The notes under the pieces are model-generated. The model worked only from the letters and a program-made list of their open reading frames with translations, was not told where the DNA came from and searched no databases. A program made the translations under genes and the position numbers. Shown here piece after piece: positions 49,765-59,592 of a DNA stretch of 64,000 bases. The first letter of the stretch is position 1; every line of letters starts with the position of its first letter. The DNA comes from Pseudomonadota bacterium (lineage in GTDB: Bacteria > Bdellovibrionota > Bacteriovoracia > Bacteriovoracales > Bacteriovoracaceae). The stretch spans positions 434,001-498,000 of the forward strand of contig JAIYBW010000002.1 in NCBI GenBank assembly GCA_027488375.1, read 5' to 3'.

Positions 49765-52077
49765 TTAAGGACACAGTTTCCCTTTGAGTTGTTGGATCTG
49801 CTCGGAAACATCTTTGGCATATTTATTTAAGATATAAGTTCCCTCTCCCATTCCCTTGACGGGATAAGAGGAAACTCTCGTCGCTCCACTGAGTCCATCA
49901 ACAAAATACTTTTTAGGAAGGTATGCGGAGTTATCATTTTTATTGGATGTGGTTTTTTTAAGAAAATTTTTCAAACTTTCTTTTTCAGTCTCACTCGCAT
50001 TCTCATGACCATATTTTTGAAGTGGATAGTCTTTGCAACTGGAACAAAACTCATCAGTAAAATCTAAAAAATTTCCTTCTTGATCAAATTTAAGAGTGGT
50101 TGCAAATGGATGGCAACTGCCGGAACACCCGGGGACGGAAAAGACTGGAAAATAGAGCTGACCATCTTTACAATGTAATTCCTTATTCTCAGGGGCCTCT
50201 TCATCTTTTCTCACATTATCTTTGATGGTGGTTGTTTTAATTCCATTTACTTTGGCTACGACTTCAAGCCCAGTGTTAGCGAAACTCATCATCTCACCTG
50301 GAGGGCAATCTACAGCTGTTTCAGCTTCAGGACTTAGAACAGAACTTAAGGGTGCTGGCTTAAATTTAGAACCATCAGGACAACTTAATCTTTGTGTCTC
50401 TTCTGCATAAAAAGGCCGCGTCCTTTTTAATTGAGTTTCATTTAAATAATTTTTTGCGTAATCAGCTTCATCAAAGGAGCCATTTTTTTCAACCATCAAG
50501 CAAGCAAAAAGCATCTTCTTGATCATGGCCTTATCTTCTGGATTCACTCCATTTTTTGTCAGATCAGGGGGCATCTCATGGGGCATAATATCTTTTAAGA
50601 AGTAATCTTTAAGCTGAATGGGCATTTTTCCATTCACCTCATAAATTCCACCTTCCTGATGAGGATTATGGCAACTGCTACAGTTCATGGCATTTCCAAT
50701 GAGGCTTTTTAATTTTTTTCGACCATTTTCTTTTTTAAATCTTTCAGAATTTAAATGAGCCGTTGGATTTTCAGGCAAGCATTTTTCTAAGACTTGATCT
50801 CTCTCTGGATCATCGATGGGTCTCAAGGGTCCGACCGGAGTCCCAAGTAATTGACGATAATCTTTATTAAATGCCTCCACATACTTATTCAACCCTGGAT
50901 CAAATGTTGCAAAATCAGCTTTTTTGAATGAACTGTAACGCTCATTGAGTTTTGTTTCTTGTTCATTATCAATTGAAGTTGATTTTGAAGGATCACTTTT
51001 AAAATGTATTGGCCCTTTGGTGTGGCATTGAAAACAATTTTCTCCATTGTTACGATATTTCACATCAACTTTATCCCCTGCGTAGGTTCGCCAATAATCT
51101 CCAAGGAACTGAATAGGTTTTTCTAATTTTTCTCCTGTCCTAGGGTCGTTCTGACAAATAACAAAAGAGGCAAATTGATTATTTGTCTGGGCAACCTTAC
51201 CCGGCAAAGAAATTACATAAGTGCGATTACAATTCCCATCATTGATATTCACGATCAATCGCTCTGTTTTATTATCAAGAGGGAGATTCGAATGAATGGT
51301 ATTGTTTTTATAAATAATGGGATCTTTATCTTTAAGTGATTCTTTTAATTTATTTATAGTTTCTTCAACTTTTTCTGGTTGTGAAAGGCCTTTGAGTATT
51401 TCCTGATTATTTATTTCAGACGGAATGGACTCCAGCCCAATAGCAGAGGAGTTGTTCTTATAGAAATCTTCATTTGAGACTGGAAGTTTGTTGAAATGAG
51501 ATTGTTTATCAAGCTTGTCTTGCAAGCGATCGATGCGCCAAGACTCTAAGCAAATTTCTATGGCCGGATCTTTAACATCCTCAAAGCAGCGCTCAAGCTC
51601 AACAGGGATGATTTCTTTTTTCATTTTTAAAATTAATTTATTCAGTCGTTCATTAAAATCAAAGGCAGCATTAAATTGTTTTTTATTTTTAATCTGGCCA
51701 AGACAATCTTTCGCTTCTTCTGCGAATGGGGCCATTGTACTCATTTCAGTAGCGCCACGAGACATCTTCCCTAGATCAAGACTTCGCATTTGATCAGGTG
51801 TAGACTGAAAACATTTATTGAAATAATTTTGAAGATTTTTATCACCCAGAGCTTTTTTTAAATATCCGCGATCATCTTCTTTATCTTTTTGCCCATAAAA
51901 ACTTTTATCATCAGCATCTAGAATCTTTGAAAGAGGGATTCCTTCAAGTAAACGGTTTTGACTTTCAGGTTTGTTTTGCTTTAAATCATCCCACTCTTGT
52001 AAGTTCTGAGGACAAACACCAAGTGCCATCGTAGTTTGAAAGATAAAAAAGAGTAAAAGGAGTAAGCGCCTCACCAT
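49765..52077 (-). CDS. Exported multihaem c-type cytochrome-like protein
   Basis: 770 residues with a signal peptide (MVRRLLLLLFFIFQTTMALG). Two canonical haem sites CxxCH are seen, NCFQCHTKGPIH (near 350) and NCSSCHNPHQEGG (near 465), the second followed by DIMPHEMPPDL, a likely axial-methionine segment. Near 640 there is CSGSCH, a CX3CH variant, followed by FCSSCKDYP. So two, possibly three, haems in a large extracytoplasmic protein. A periplasmic electron-transfer or peroxidase role is inference. Divergent from the ApbE gene, 92 bp apart. Confidence 0.82.
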   Translation of the reverse strand: MVRRLLLLLFFIFQTTMALGVCPQNLQEWDDLKQNKPESQNRLLEGIPLSKILDADDKSFYGQKDKEDDRGYLKKALGDKNLQNYFNKCFQSTPDQMRSLDLGKMSRGATEMSTMAPFAEEAKDCLGQIKNKKQFNAAFDFNERLNKLILKMKKEIIPVELERCFEDVKDPAIEICLESWRIDRLQDKLDKQSHFNKLPVSNEDFYKNNSSAIGLESIPSEINNQEILKGLSQPEKVEETINKLKESLKDKDPIIYKNNTIHSNLPLDNKTERLIVNINDGNCNRTYVISLPGKVAQTNNQFASFVICQNDPRTGEKLEKPIQFLGDYWRTYAGDKVDVKYRNNGENCFQCHTKGPIHFKSDPSKSTSIDNEQETKLNERYSSFKKADFATFDPGLNKYVEAFNKDYRQLLGTPVGPLRPIDDPERDQVLEKCLPENPTAHLNSERFKKENGRKKLKSLIGNAMNCSSCHNPHQEGGIYEVNGKMPIQLKDYFLKDIMPHEMPPDLTKNGVNPEDKAMIKKMLFACLMVEKNGSFDEADYAKNYLNETQLKRTRPFYAEETQRLSCPDGSKFKPAPLSSVLSPEAETAVDCPPGEMMSFANTGLEVVAKVNGIKTTTIKDNVRKDEEAPENKELHCKDGQLYFPVFSVPGCSGSCHPFATTLKFDQEGNFLDFTDEFCSSCKDYPLQKYGHENASETEKESLKNFLKKTTSNKNDNSAYLPKKYFVDGLSGATRVSSYPVKGMGEGTYILNKYAKDVSEQIQQLKGKLCP

Positions 52078-52169
52078 AGTCGTCTTTTCGACTTTTTCGG
52101 ATATATTCTTAGACTAAAATAAGGACTAAAGCCTTGCTTTCAAGGCCACTCCTTCAGATAATCAAAACT

Positions 52170-53189
52170 ATGATAAAACATCTTTTTATTTGGGCGCTCT
52201 TACTAAGTTGGAGCTGTTCAGTTAAGGGCCCTCCACAAAAGGTAAGTCTACAGAATCTTGAGGGAAAAGCCTTTGGTTCAACCTGGGAGCTCAAGTATTC
52301 TGGGACTCAGGACCCTGAGGTCATTCGAAGCGAGATTGAAGCTTTTCTCAAGGCTTTTGACCAAGAGTTTTCAACTTATAGAGGAGATTCTAAAATCTCT
52401 GAGTTTAATCAGCTTGGGTCTCACCAACATTTAAAAGTCTCTTCTCGATTCATCGATCTATTAAAGCTCGCTCAGCAATTTCATAAAGAAACTCAAGGTG
52501 CCTTTGATCCATCCATGGGAAAGACCATTCGTCTTTGGGGTTTCGGTGGTGGAGCTAAAAATTCTTCGCCTTCAAAAAAAAATATCATGGTGGCAAAAAA
52601 TCAATCAGGATTTGATGCCATCAAGTGGAATGAAAGAGATAAAGAAGTTTGGAAAACCCGTCCACTGAGTCTCGACCTCAATGCCTTTGCTCCTGGTTTT
52701 GCAGGAGATCTATTCGCCAAGATTTTAGTCGAGAAAGGTGTGCAGAATTTTGTGCTCAATATTGGTGGAGAAATTCTTTTCCGCGGAGAGCGAGAGAAAA
52801 ATAAATCTTGGGTGGCCGGAATTGAAACTCCTGATGAAAATTTAGAAAGTGATGTTCACCTCGCTTTTAAAATCAAAGATCTCGCACTTGCAACCTCTGG
52901 GAGCTACCGACAATTTCGTCTTGATAAAGGAAATAAAAATTCTCACATTATAAATCCCTTCACTCATCATCCCCATCAGAGCGATATCGTCTCAGCTTCT
53001 GTTTTGGCAGAAACAGCGGCCCAAGCTGATGCCTGGAGCACGGCCTTGATGATTCTAGGTGAAAAGGGATTTCCTCAAGCCCAAAAATATGGTTTAAAAG
53101 TCCTGCTTATTCAAAAAACACCTCAGGGGAATTTTAAACAAATCATCTCTCCTTCCCTCAAAGAATATCTAGAAATCAATAAGTTATAG
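52170..53189 (+). CDS. apbE: ApbE-type FAD:protein FMN transferase lipoprotein
   Basis: 339 residues from ATG 52170; the frame opens with a TTG at 52134. Lipobox LLLSWSC. GKAFGSTWELKYSG, FDQEFSTYRGDSKISEFN, GAFDPSMGKTIRLWGFG, LNIGGEILFRG, and ATSGSYRQFRLDKGNKNSHIINPFT match the ApbE family in order. The enzyme attaches FMN to threonine of periplasmic redox proteins. It sits between a multihaem protein and the Cys-rich lipoprotein; its target here is unknown. Confidence 0.93.
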   Translation: MIKHLFIWALLLSWSCSVKGPPQKVSLQNLEGKAFGSTWELKYSGTQDPEVIRSEIEAFLKAFDQEFSTYRGDSKISEFNQLGSHQHLKVSSRFIDLLKLAQQFHKETQGAFDPSMGKTIRLWGFGGGAKNSSPSKKNIMVAKNQSGFDAIKWNERDKEVWKTRPLSLDLNAFAPGFAGDLFAKILVEKGVQNFVLNIGGEILFRGEREKNKSWVAGIETPDENLESDVHLAFKIKDLALATSGSYRQFRLDKGNKNSHIINPFTHHPHQSDIVSASVLAETAAQADAWSTALMILGEKGFPQAQKYGLKVLLIQKTPQGNFKQIISPSLKEYLEINKL

Positions 53190-53323
53190 CGACAACCTTT
53201 GAATTCTATCAAAATACTCAAGTTTCAAGTCTCTTGAGTCGAAAAGACTTAGACGTTTTTCTAAATGAGTTTGAAGATTGGCCAATTTTGAAGAGATTTA
53301 TTTTGAATCTGAGGTACATACTT

Positions 53324-55957
53324 ATGAAAATAAAATTCTCAAATGTCGTAGTGATCTTTGTTTTAAGTATTATGTCTTCATGTGTGCCGGCACCAACTGG
53401 TCCTACTCCATTAAGCAACCTTGAGAAAGAAAATTCAAATTCCAATAGTTCAATAGCTCCAACTAACTCGACTCCTCAATCTCAATCGACAACTCCTACA
53501 ATAATAAATAGTGAAGATCCTTTATTAAATACAGATGCTGGTAATACAGCACCAAGTTTTGAATCTATATCTGAAGGGACAATCGAAGAAGAAATTATTG
53601 ATAATGAAATTTTACCTTTTGATTTTAGTAATCTTTACCCCCAATATCAGATAGACGGACAGGGTTTCACTCCTTGGAGAATAGGCAGACTACCATCAAC
53701 AAACCTAACTGACGGATATGCGAATGGTAATCTATGGCGCTGCTTAAATAATTCCACACGCCTTCTTAGAGAGTGTTTTGTTCCTGGCCAAACTGGGCAA
53801 TGCCTCGGAGTTATTGAAAAAGAAGTCTCCTGCTCAAGCCTGGGTATGAAGATCCCCAAATATTCAGCATGGACAAAATTTAAATCGGCCGGCAATTGTA
53901 TTAATGGACAAAGACTTTATACGAGACAGTGTATATCTCTTGATCAGGAAACGCCAAAATGCTTCGGTCCAACTCAAATTAATATTTCATGCAGTAGTGC
54001 TTCACAAGAAACTTCAAAAATAAATCAGTTAACTGAAAAATTTAACAAAACAACAGAATGCCAACCTGATTCATCTGCCAACAATTTCTACGCCACACTT
54101 TGTGGCGGAATTAAAATGGCTTATAATGGAGTTAGGGAGAAATATTCAAATTGCTTCATCAATGAAACCGGTCAAATTATTTGTCCCTCAGCTCCGACAC
54201 TAACTTATTGTCACCTACCTGCTACAGCTTGCTCAATGCCCCCATCAGGACAATCTAGTTGCTCAGCTCAGTCACAAGCCCCGGCCAATATAGTTCAAGG
54301 AACTCAATATTTGAATGTAAACAATTGTCCATGTGGAGTTGTGAAGGGCTCTGCTTCAGATCCAGATAGACAATATGGTTTCAGCAATTGGAATCAAGGG
54401 CAATCTGGAATCACATCCATTTTAGGGGAAGTCCAAAACTGTGGAGTTGGACAGCACAGTATATCAAAAAGAAATTGCATAAAACAAAAGAGTTTACCTG
54501 CCTGCTTAATGACAATAGACCAAGTTCAAACAGGATCTCAAAAAGATCAAACCTGCCTAGGGGATGTATCAAAAATAGTAAATTGCCAATTCTCCTCCTC
54601 ATACGCAAATTTGAATAGAAATGGAATTTGGACTGAATGGAAAACTATCACTGGTTGTCACTTTAATTCTCATCTTAACCGATTTGTTAAAATCCAAGAA
54701 AGAGTATGTGAAAGTACAAGACGGGCCGGTAACTATTGCGACGGAGAGAAGGTTAGGTATTTAACCTGCGATAGTGCGTATGATGGTGTAAGCGGATACC
54801 TCATTATTGACTCTCAACTTGCATCGAATCAAACCTTAATGACAAAGATAGAAGAATATAAAAATCTTATCATCTCTAAGGGAGCAGACTTAAATATCAA
54901 GGTTGTAAATAGTGCCGCTTTAAATATGCAAGGTCTCTTAGAAATAATTAACAATCTCCAATCATCTAATGGAAAAAGGGTTGAACTGATATCACTTATT
55001 GGTTCATTTCCTTATTCACGGCTCAATCTTTCAAGTGAAATGAGGTTTTCCTCAAATGATGTACAAACGGTTTCCGATTTACCTCTCATGGTTGAAAATT
55101 CATCAGCATTTAATTTATCCAATGGAGTTTTCACCTTTAAAGAAGAATTTAAAGAGACATCAATGAAATTTAGTCGAGTCATTTTCAGAACTGATTTCAC
55201 GAATTCAATCATCACGAGGAATGGTGTTTCAAATGCAACTGAAAAATATCTTCATTACTTTAATAAGCTTATATTAACTCACCAGTCTGGCGTTCTTAAT
55301 TTTGGAACGGGTAAAAAGACCAATGTTCTCTCACTGATCGACGAGGACTGGGACCATTCCGCTTTTATCGAAGAAGATTCAAACTCTGTCCAGTCATCAG
55401 GTAATTTTGGAGATAACTCTACTCGCAGAGGTGGATTCGAGGAATTATTCCAATTAAAAGCAGCACATGGTGTTCTCATGGCACATGGATCAGGAAACCA
55501 GATCGGATTCACAACATATTCCAACCTGCCTTCAAATGGACATCCAGTGGATATCAGCAAACCAAATTCATTGCTCACGAATGTTTCCAGTGAAGATATT
55601 TTTAATTCATTAAGCTTTCAACAGACCAGTTTTACATTGTTTAATTGTCACTCCCTTAATCCAGATATTCCTAATAATATTGGAACCTCACTCTTATTAG
55701 GGGTAAATTCAAAAGTCGTATCAATAATCGGTGCCTATGGCTCAGGATCGATGCATCAATGGTCATCCCTAGAGTTTACGAGACCGTTTTTTTCTGGTGA
55801 CAGTATGGGCCAGGCGATTTTGAAATGGAGTCAAAACCAAAAATTTGGCACATCACAGTTTCAGCGGATTGGTACAACTGCTTACGCAAACACTTTGAAA
55901 TGGCATAGCGTTCTTGCATTAGCAGGAGACCCATTTATAAAGTCAATTGAACGGTAG
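53324..55957 (+). CDS. Large Cys-rich lipoprotein: TSP1-like repeats plus gingipain-like (C25) domain
   Basis: 877 residues from ATG 53324 (the frame is open from 53234). A lipobox-like MSSC follows the N-terminal hydrophobic run, then a Ser/Thr/Asn-rich linker. Residues about 110-480 hold four Cys-rich units with Trp-x-x-Trp-like starts, for example YSAWTKFKSAGNC...RLYTRQC...CFG...SC and WTEWKTITGCH...KIQERVC...YCDGE..YLTC, the spacing of thrombospondin-1 repeats. The C-terminal 250 residues have LMAHGSGN (His-Gly, near 721), SFTLFNCHS (Cys, near 775), VVSIIGAYGSG, MGQAILKW and ALAGDPF, matching the order of gingipain-type (C25) peptidases. Family calls are inference from motifs. Confidence 0.7.
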   Translation: MKIKFSNVVVIFVLSIMSSCVPAPTGPTPLSNLEKENSNSNSSIAPTNSTPQSQSTTPTIINSEDPLLNTDAGNTAPSFESISEGTIEEEIIDNEILPFDFSNLYPQYQIDGQGFTPWRIGRLPSTNLTDGYANGNLWRCLNNSTRLLRECFVPGQTGQCLGVIEKEVSCSSLGMKIPKYSAWTKFKSAGNCINGQRLYTRQCISLDQETPKCFGPTQINISCSSASQETSKINQLTEKFNKTTECQPDSSANNFYATLCGGIKMAYNGVREKYSNCFINETGQIICPSAPTLTYCHLPATACSMPPSGQSSCSAQSQAPANIVQGTQYLNVNNCPCGVVKGSASDPDRQYGFSNWNQGQSGITSILGEVQNCGVGQHSISKRNCIKQKSLPACLMTIDQVQTGSQKDQTCLGDVSKIVNCQFSSSYANLNRNGIWTEWKTITGCHFNSHLNRFVKIQERVCESTRRAGNYCDGEKVRYLTCDSAYDGVSGYLIIDSQLASNQTLMTKIEEYKNLIISKGADLNIKVVNSAALNMQGLLEIINNLQSSNGKRVELISLIGSFPYSRLNLSSEMRFSSNDVQTVSDLPLMVENSSAFNLSNGVFTFKEEFKETSMKFSRVIFRTDFTNSIITRNGVSNATEKYLHYFNKLILTHQSGVLNFGTGKKTNVLSLIDEDWDHSAFIEEDSNSVQSSGNFGDNSTRRGGFEELFQLKAAHGVLMAHGSGNQIGFTTYSNLPSNGHPVDISKPNSLLTNVSSEDIFNSLSFQQTSFTLFNCHSLNPDIPNNIGTSLLLGVNSKVVSIIGAYGSGSMHQWSSLEFTRPFFSGDSMGQAILKWSQNQKFGTSQFQRIGTTAYANTLKWHSVLALAGDPFIKSIER

Positions 55958-55964
55958 ATAAAAA

Positions 55965-56669
55965 ATGAAACACATATCTCACGCAAAAAAAATATTAATT
56001 CTTACTCTTTTTATAGGTCTTGGTTTTTCATATTATTTATTTCAAGATTCAGACGAAAAAGATGGAATCACACACGAAAGAAACCAAGGCTCTGACAAAA
56101 CCAGTGATCAGAAAAGAATAACAACTCAAAACAAATCCTATAAAGGAGAAGTGAGACTTGGCTTCAAGCCTGAAATGAGTCAAGCTCAAAGAATTACTCA
56201 TATTGAAAGATGGAAGGAGAGAGTTGAACAGGAGACAGATAGCAAAACGAAAGAAGAACTTATTCAAGAAGCAGTGGTATTTTTCGAGTCAATCCCTGCC
56301 GATGAGGAAAAATCCCTTAAGTATAATATTGCGAATGTCCTAGCAAGACAGAACGATAATCTTTCGATAAAAAAACTTGCGGCCCTCATTGAGAACTCAA
56401 AGGAAGAAGATTTTAACTTTATTCTAAATACGACCAAACTACTAAATGATCTTCAGCAAGCCAAAACGCACCATCTGACAATCAAGGTTGCCAAAGAGGT
56501 TTTAGAGGCAAACAAGCACTTTATTCTTGATGAATCTCATAAGAATATAGAGATAGACCCGAAATCTGAACAAGCAGGTCTCGTTAATGACTCTTTGATT
56601 TTCTCAAATCAACTTAAGATGCTGGAAAATGAATTAATGAATGTCGAGCAAGTCCAGGATAATACCTAG
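55965..56669 (+). CDS. Membrane-anchored helical protein, partner of the C25-like gene
   Basis: 234 residues, 7 bases after the C25-like gene, so almost surely co-transcribed. One N-terminal transmembrane helix (ILILTLFIGLGFSYYLF) followed by a charged helical domain (QAQRITHIERWKERVEQETD; LLNDLQQAKTHHLTIK). No family recognised. Being beside a possible protease, an inhibitor, chaperone or export role is conceivable but unsupported. Confidence 0.72.
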   Translation: MKHISHAKKILILTLFIGLGFSYYLFQDSDEKDGITHERNQGSDKTSDQKRITTQNKSYKGEVRLGFKPEMSQAQRITHIERWKERVEQETDSKTKEELIQEAVVFFESIPADEEKSLKYNIANVLARQNDNLSIKKLAALIENSKEEDFNFILNTTKLLNDLQQAKTHHLTIKVAKEVLEANKHFILDESHKNIEIDPKSEQAGLVNDSLIFSNQLKMLENELMNVEQVQDNT

Positions 56670-56696
56670 AGGTCATAGTCTTAATATGGACTCACC

Positions 56697-58739
56697 GTGA
56701 AGTGTTTATTTTTAATAGTCATATTTGTATTCATCCCGATCGCTTTTGGGTCAGAGCATGTTTTAAATAATTTAAATCTGCCGAAATCCCATGATGAATT
56801 TTCTTTAGAAAACAACGATAGTTTTTTTGATGTTTTTTGTCCTTGCTCAAGTTTTGACAAATCACTCGTGAATGAAGCGAAAGAATTAACTTTTAAAAAA
56901 ATTTCAAAAGACAAAAAAGCCATCCTTGCAGCATCGTTTTTAAAACCATTTGTTTTATCCGGAAAAAAGACCATTCAAGAGAGACGTGAAATATTTCATC
57001 GTTTGATGCTAAAGAAAATTACACTGATTAAACTTAGTGCCATCGGCTTACGCTACCTCTATCTAGATGCCATCTTTAAAACGCCCTTAGGAGAAAAGAT
57101 TTCAGGTCTTAAGGTGCCTCATGATCATCAAAATTTTCTTCATGATGTGATCGAAGATTTTACTGAGAAAACACTTCCCCAATTTAAAAAGGGGCACCTT
57201 GAGATGGTGGGAGGTGATTTAAAATTAAAAGGCGAAGATATTGATTATCTTATAGTTGGTTCTGGTCCTGCTGCCGCCGTTATTGGATATGAACTGGTTC
57301 ATAAGGGTTACACTGTTGTGATGGTTGAACAGGGACCTTTTGTCATTCCTCATTCTGTGAAAACAACTCAAGTCCAAGAGTTGAAAGAAAATAAAGGTTC
57401 AAGACTTGCAAAGGGCTCTGGGATTATCATCAAAAATGGACAAACAGCTGGTGGAGGAACAACAGTTAACATCGACCTTGCCTTCCCCCCAACTGAGGAA
57501 TCTGTGCGTTTTAGAATGAACGCCTGGATCAAGGAAGGTCAAGTTGATCCCGAGTTATTCGACGTAACAAAAATTTCCAAAGCTTATGATTGGGTAAAAA
57601 GAAAAATTGGCACGCGTGAATTAGACGCCGATGAAGTGAATCCTAACAATCAAATTCTCTGGGATGGAAGTCTTAAAATTGGTGCAACTCCGAGAAGGTA
57701 TTACCTGAATAGGGAACATGAAACTCATAAAAAGTTGAGCGCCCTAGAAAAACTGATCATCCCCGCGATGCTTCATAAAAAGAATCCTCTGACTTTTTTA
57801 TCTGAAGTCCAAGTTGAAAAGGTTCTTTTGAATAAAAAAAATTCAAACGTTATTGGGGTGAAGTGTTCTCGGGCAAAGTCGTGGCCCCTTGAGGGTAAAT
57901 TAACGAACCTCCATGATGAAATCGTACCATCGGAAGGATCATTTAATCTTAAAGCGAGAAATGTCATTCTATCAGCAGGTAGCTTGGGCAGTTCTGTCAT
58001 CCTTCAGAAGTCATCAAATAAATTCAAAAATTCAGGTAAGGGAGTAATTTTTCATCCCTCCATGGCCGTACTTGGAGTCTTTGACAAAGACATCAGGAAT
58101 CAAGAAGGTTTAACAACATCTGTCTTTAATGACTATTTTGTGACCAATCCAGATCATGGATATATTTTTGAATCTGCTTCAGCTTATCCGTGGACGATTG
58201 CGGGGGGAATATTCGGCGGTCAAATTGAGGACACTTTTGATATCATGAAAAATTATCAATCGATTGCTGGCTTTGGCATCATGCTCGTTGATTCCGTAAG
58301 TCCGAAAAATAAAGTGGATGTAAACCTATTCAATAAGGTAAAAGTTCACTACCAGCTAACAGACCATGATAAACAAAGGCTTAAAAATGGGCTTCTTAAG
58401 GCCAGTGAAATGATGTTTAAAGCCGGGGCAAAAAAAATCATTATACCGACATTTGAGTCTCATAATATTTTTTCAAATTATAAAGAAGCTCATCAAGCTA
58501 TTGAAAAATTAAAATTTAAAAAATTTCAAAATGCTATTTCTTCGGCTCACATGCAGTCGACGAACAAGATGGGCAATAACCCTGAATCGAGTGTCGTTGA
58601 CCATCAATTCAGGGTATGGAATTATTCGAACTTTTTTATCGTTGATGGAAGTATCTTTCCAACTTCAGTAGGGGCCAATCCCATGCAGTCCATATACACC
58701 ATGGGAAAAATATTTGCAGATACGATTCCTGCAAAGTAA
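56697..58739 (+). CDS. GMC-family oxidoreductase with Sec signal peptide
   Basis: 680 residues, GTG start. A Sec-type leader (CLFLIVIFVFIPIAFG) is followed by a helical region (about 40-160) resembling the small subunit 3 of gluconate dehydrogenases, then the FAD-binding motif DYLIVGSGPAAAVIGYELV, GQTAGGGTTVNIDLAF, and the C-terminal NYSNFFIVDGSIFPTSVGANPMQSIYTMG with the GMC signature. The active-site pair should lie near SSAHMQSTNKMG. Flavoproteins of this type usually travel folded by Tat; a Sec leader is unusual. Substrate unknown (alcohol or sterol-like). Confidence 0.85.
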   Translation: MKCLFLIVIFVFIPIAFGSEHVLNNLNLPKSHDEFSLENNDSFFDVFCPCSSFDKSLVNEAKELTFKKISKDKKAILAASFLKPFVLSGKKTIQERREIFHRLMLKKITLIKLSAIGLRYLYLDAIFKTPLGEKISGLKVPHDHQNFLHDVIEDFTEKTLPQFKKGHLEMVGGDLKLKGEDIDYLIVGSGPAAAVIGYELVHKGYTVVMVEQGPFVIPHSVKTTQVQELKENKGSRLAKGSGIIIKNGQTAGGGTTVNIDLAFPPTEESVRFRMNAWIKEGQVDPELFDVTKISKAYDWVKRKIGTRELDADEVNPNNQILWDGSLKIGATPRRYYLNREHETHKKLSALEKLIIPAMLHKKNPLTFLSEVQVEKVLLNKKNSNVIGVKCSRAKSWPLEGKLTNLHDEIVPSEGSFNLKARNVILSAGSLGSSVILQKSSNKFKNSGKGVIFHPSMAVLGVFDKDIRNQEGLTTSVFNDYFVTNPDHGYIFESASAYPWTIAGGIFGGQIEDTFDIMKNYQSIAGFGIMLVDSVSPKNKVDVNLFNKVKVHYQLTDHDKQRLKNGLLKASEMMFKAGAKKIIIPTFESHNIFSNYKEAHQAIEKLKFKKFQNAISSAHMQSTNKMGNNPESSVVDHQFRVWNYSNFFIVDGSIFPTSVGANPMQSIYTMGKIFADTIPAK

Positions 58740-58742
58740 GAA

Positions 58743-59486
58743 TTATTCTTCATAAACAATAACAACAGTATCCCAAGAATTTATCTTCTCTTCTAAGATA
58801 TCCCCCGTTTTACGGTCAACTTGATTGACTTCAACGAGATTATTAATAATTCTATTTCTACCCTCTGATTCATTTAAAATCTTAAATTGACCAGCTGCAC
58901 TTCCTCGACCTGAGTCCATAACTTTTTCTCGAATAAGCTTAGAAATTTCAAGTTTGGTTCTCACACATCCACCTGAAGCTCTGGTACCAAGCTCTGGATA
59001 ATGAGATGTGCCAGTGGCATGGACAGCAATTCCACCAATAAAGAAAACAGCATTTGGCATAGGAGCTTGCCAAGTATAGGACATATAATCGCGGTAAATT
59101 TTTGTCGGTCTAAAAAATCCTTTTGGAGTCGTAGAAAAATACACACGACCAGACTTGGCTTTTTCTTCTTTTTCTCGGCCCGTCGATATTTTTTCTTTCA
59201 AAATTTCAACACCATTTTCAAATAATCTTAGTGTTTGAGCTTCAGGACCTTTCGCAGCTTTATTCACTGCAATCACGACTCTATGATTTTGAACTGCACG
59301 GTCTACTCCTTCACTATTAAGACCAGGTGTTACCACCGCTTTCATTTCACTCATCACATACTCTTCGATTGGCATCATTCCATCAGATAAGGCTTCTTGA
59401 TCTGTGAGAGCAAGGGCCGAAGAAGCAAAACTTAATGCTAAAAACGAACCTGCAAGTAAGTTTAATTTGATGGATTGAAATGGCAT
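58743..59486 (-). CDS. L,D-transpeptidase (YkuD family)
   Basis: 247 residues with a signal peptide (LAGSFLALSFASSALA). The catalytic segment is AVHATGTSHYPELGTRASGGCVRTKLEI: His-Ala-Thr-Gly and the SGGCVR cysteine motif. It probably makes 3-3 crosslinks or attaches proteins to the wall. GAGGAGTCAAAC ribosome site. Stops 3 bases from the GMC gene (convergent). Confidence 0.93.
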   Translation of the reverse strand: MPFQSIKLNLLAGSFLALSFASSALALTDQEALSDGMMPIEEYVMSEMKAVVTPGLNSEGVDRAVQNHRVVIAVNKAAKGPEAQTLRLFENGVEILKEKISTGREKEEKAKSGRVYFSTTPKGFFRPTKIYRDYMSYTWQAPMPNAVFFIGGIAVHATGTSHYPELGTRASGGCVRTKLEISKLIREKVMDSGRGSAAGQFKILNESEGRNRIINNLVEVNQVDRKTGDILEEKINSWDTVVIVYEE

Positions 59487-59592
59487 GTTTGACTCCTCGT
59501 TAATTTCAGAGTCATTTTAATTTAAATTCCGTTGGAGATGGTCTCAATTGAAAAAATGATAAGTGCTGACAAAAAATTTTACGGCCTGAAAT

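Noticed and set aside
53218-53445. Minus-strand frame overlapping the start of the C25-like gene
   Set aside because: No ribosome site or domain; the coding signal is on the plus strand.
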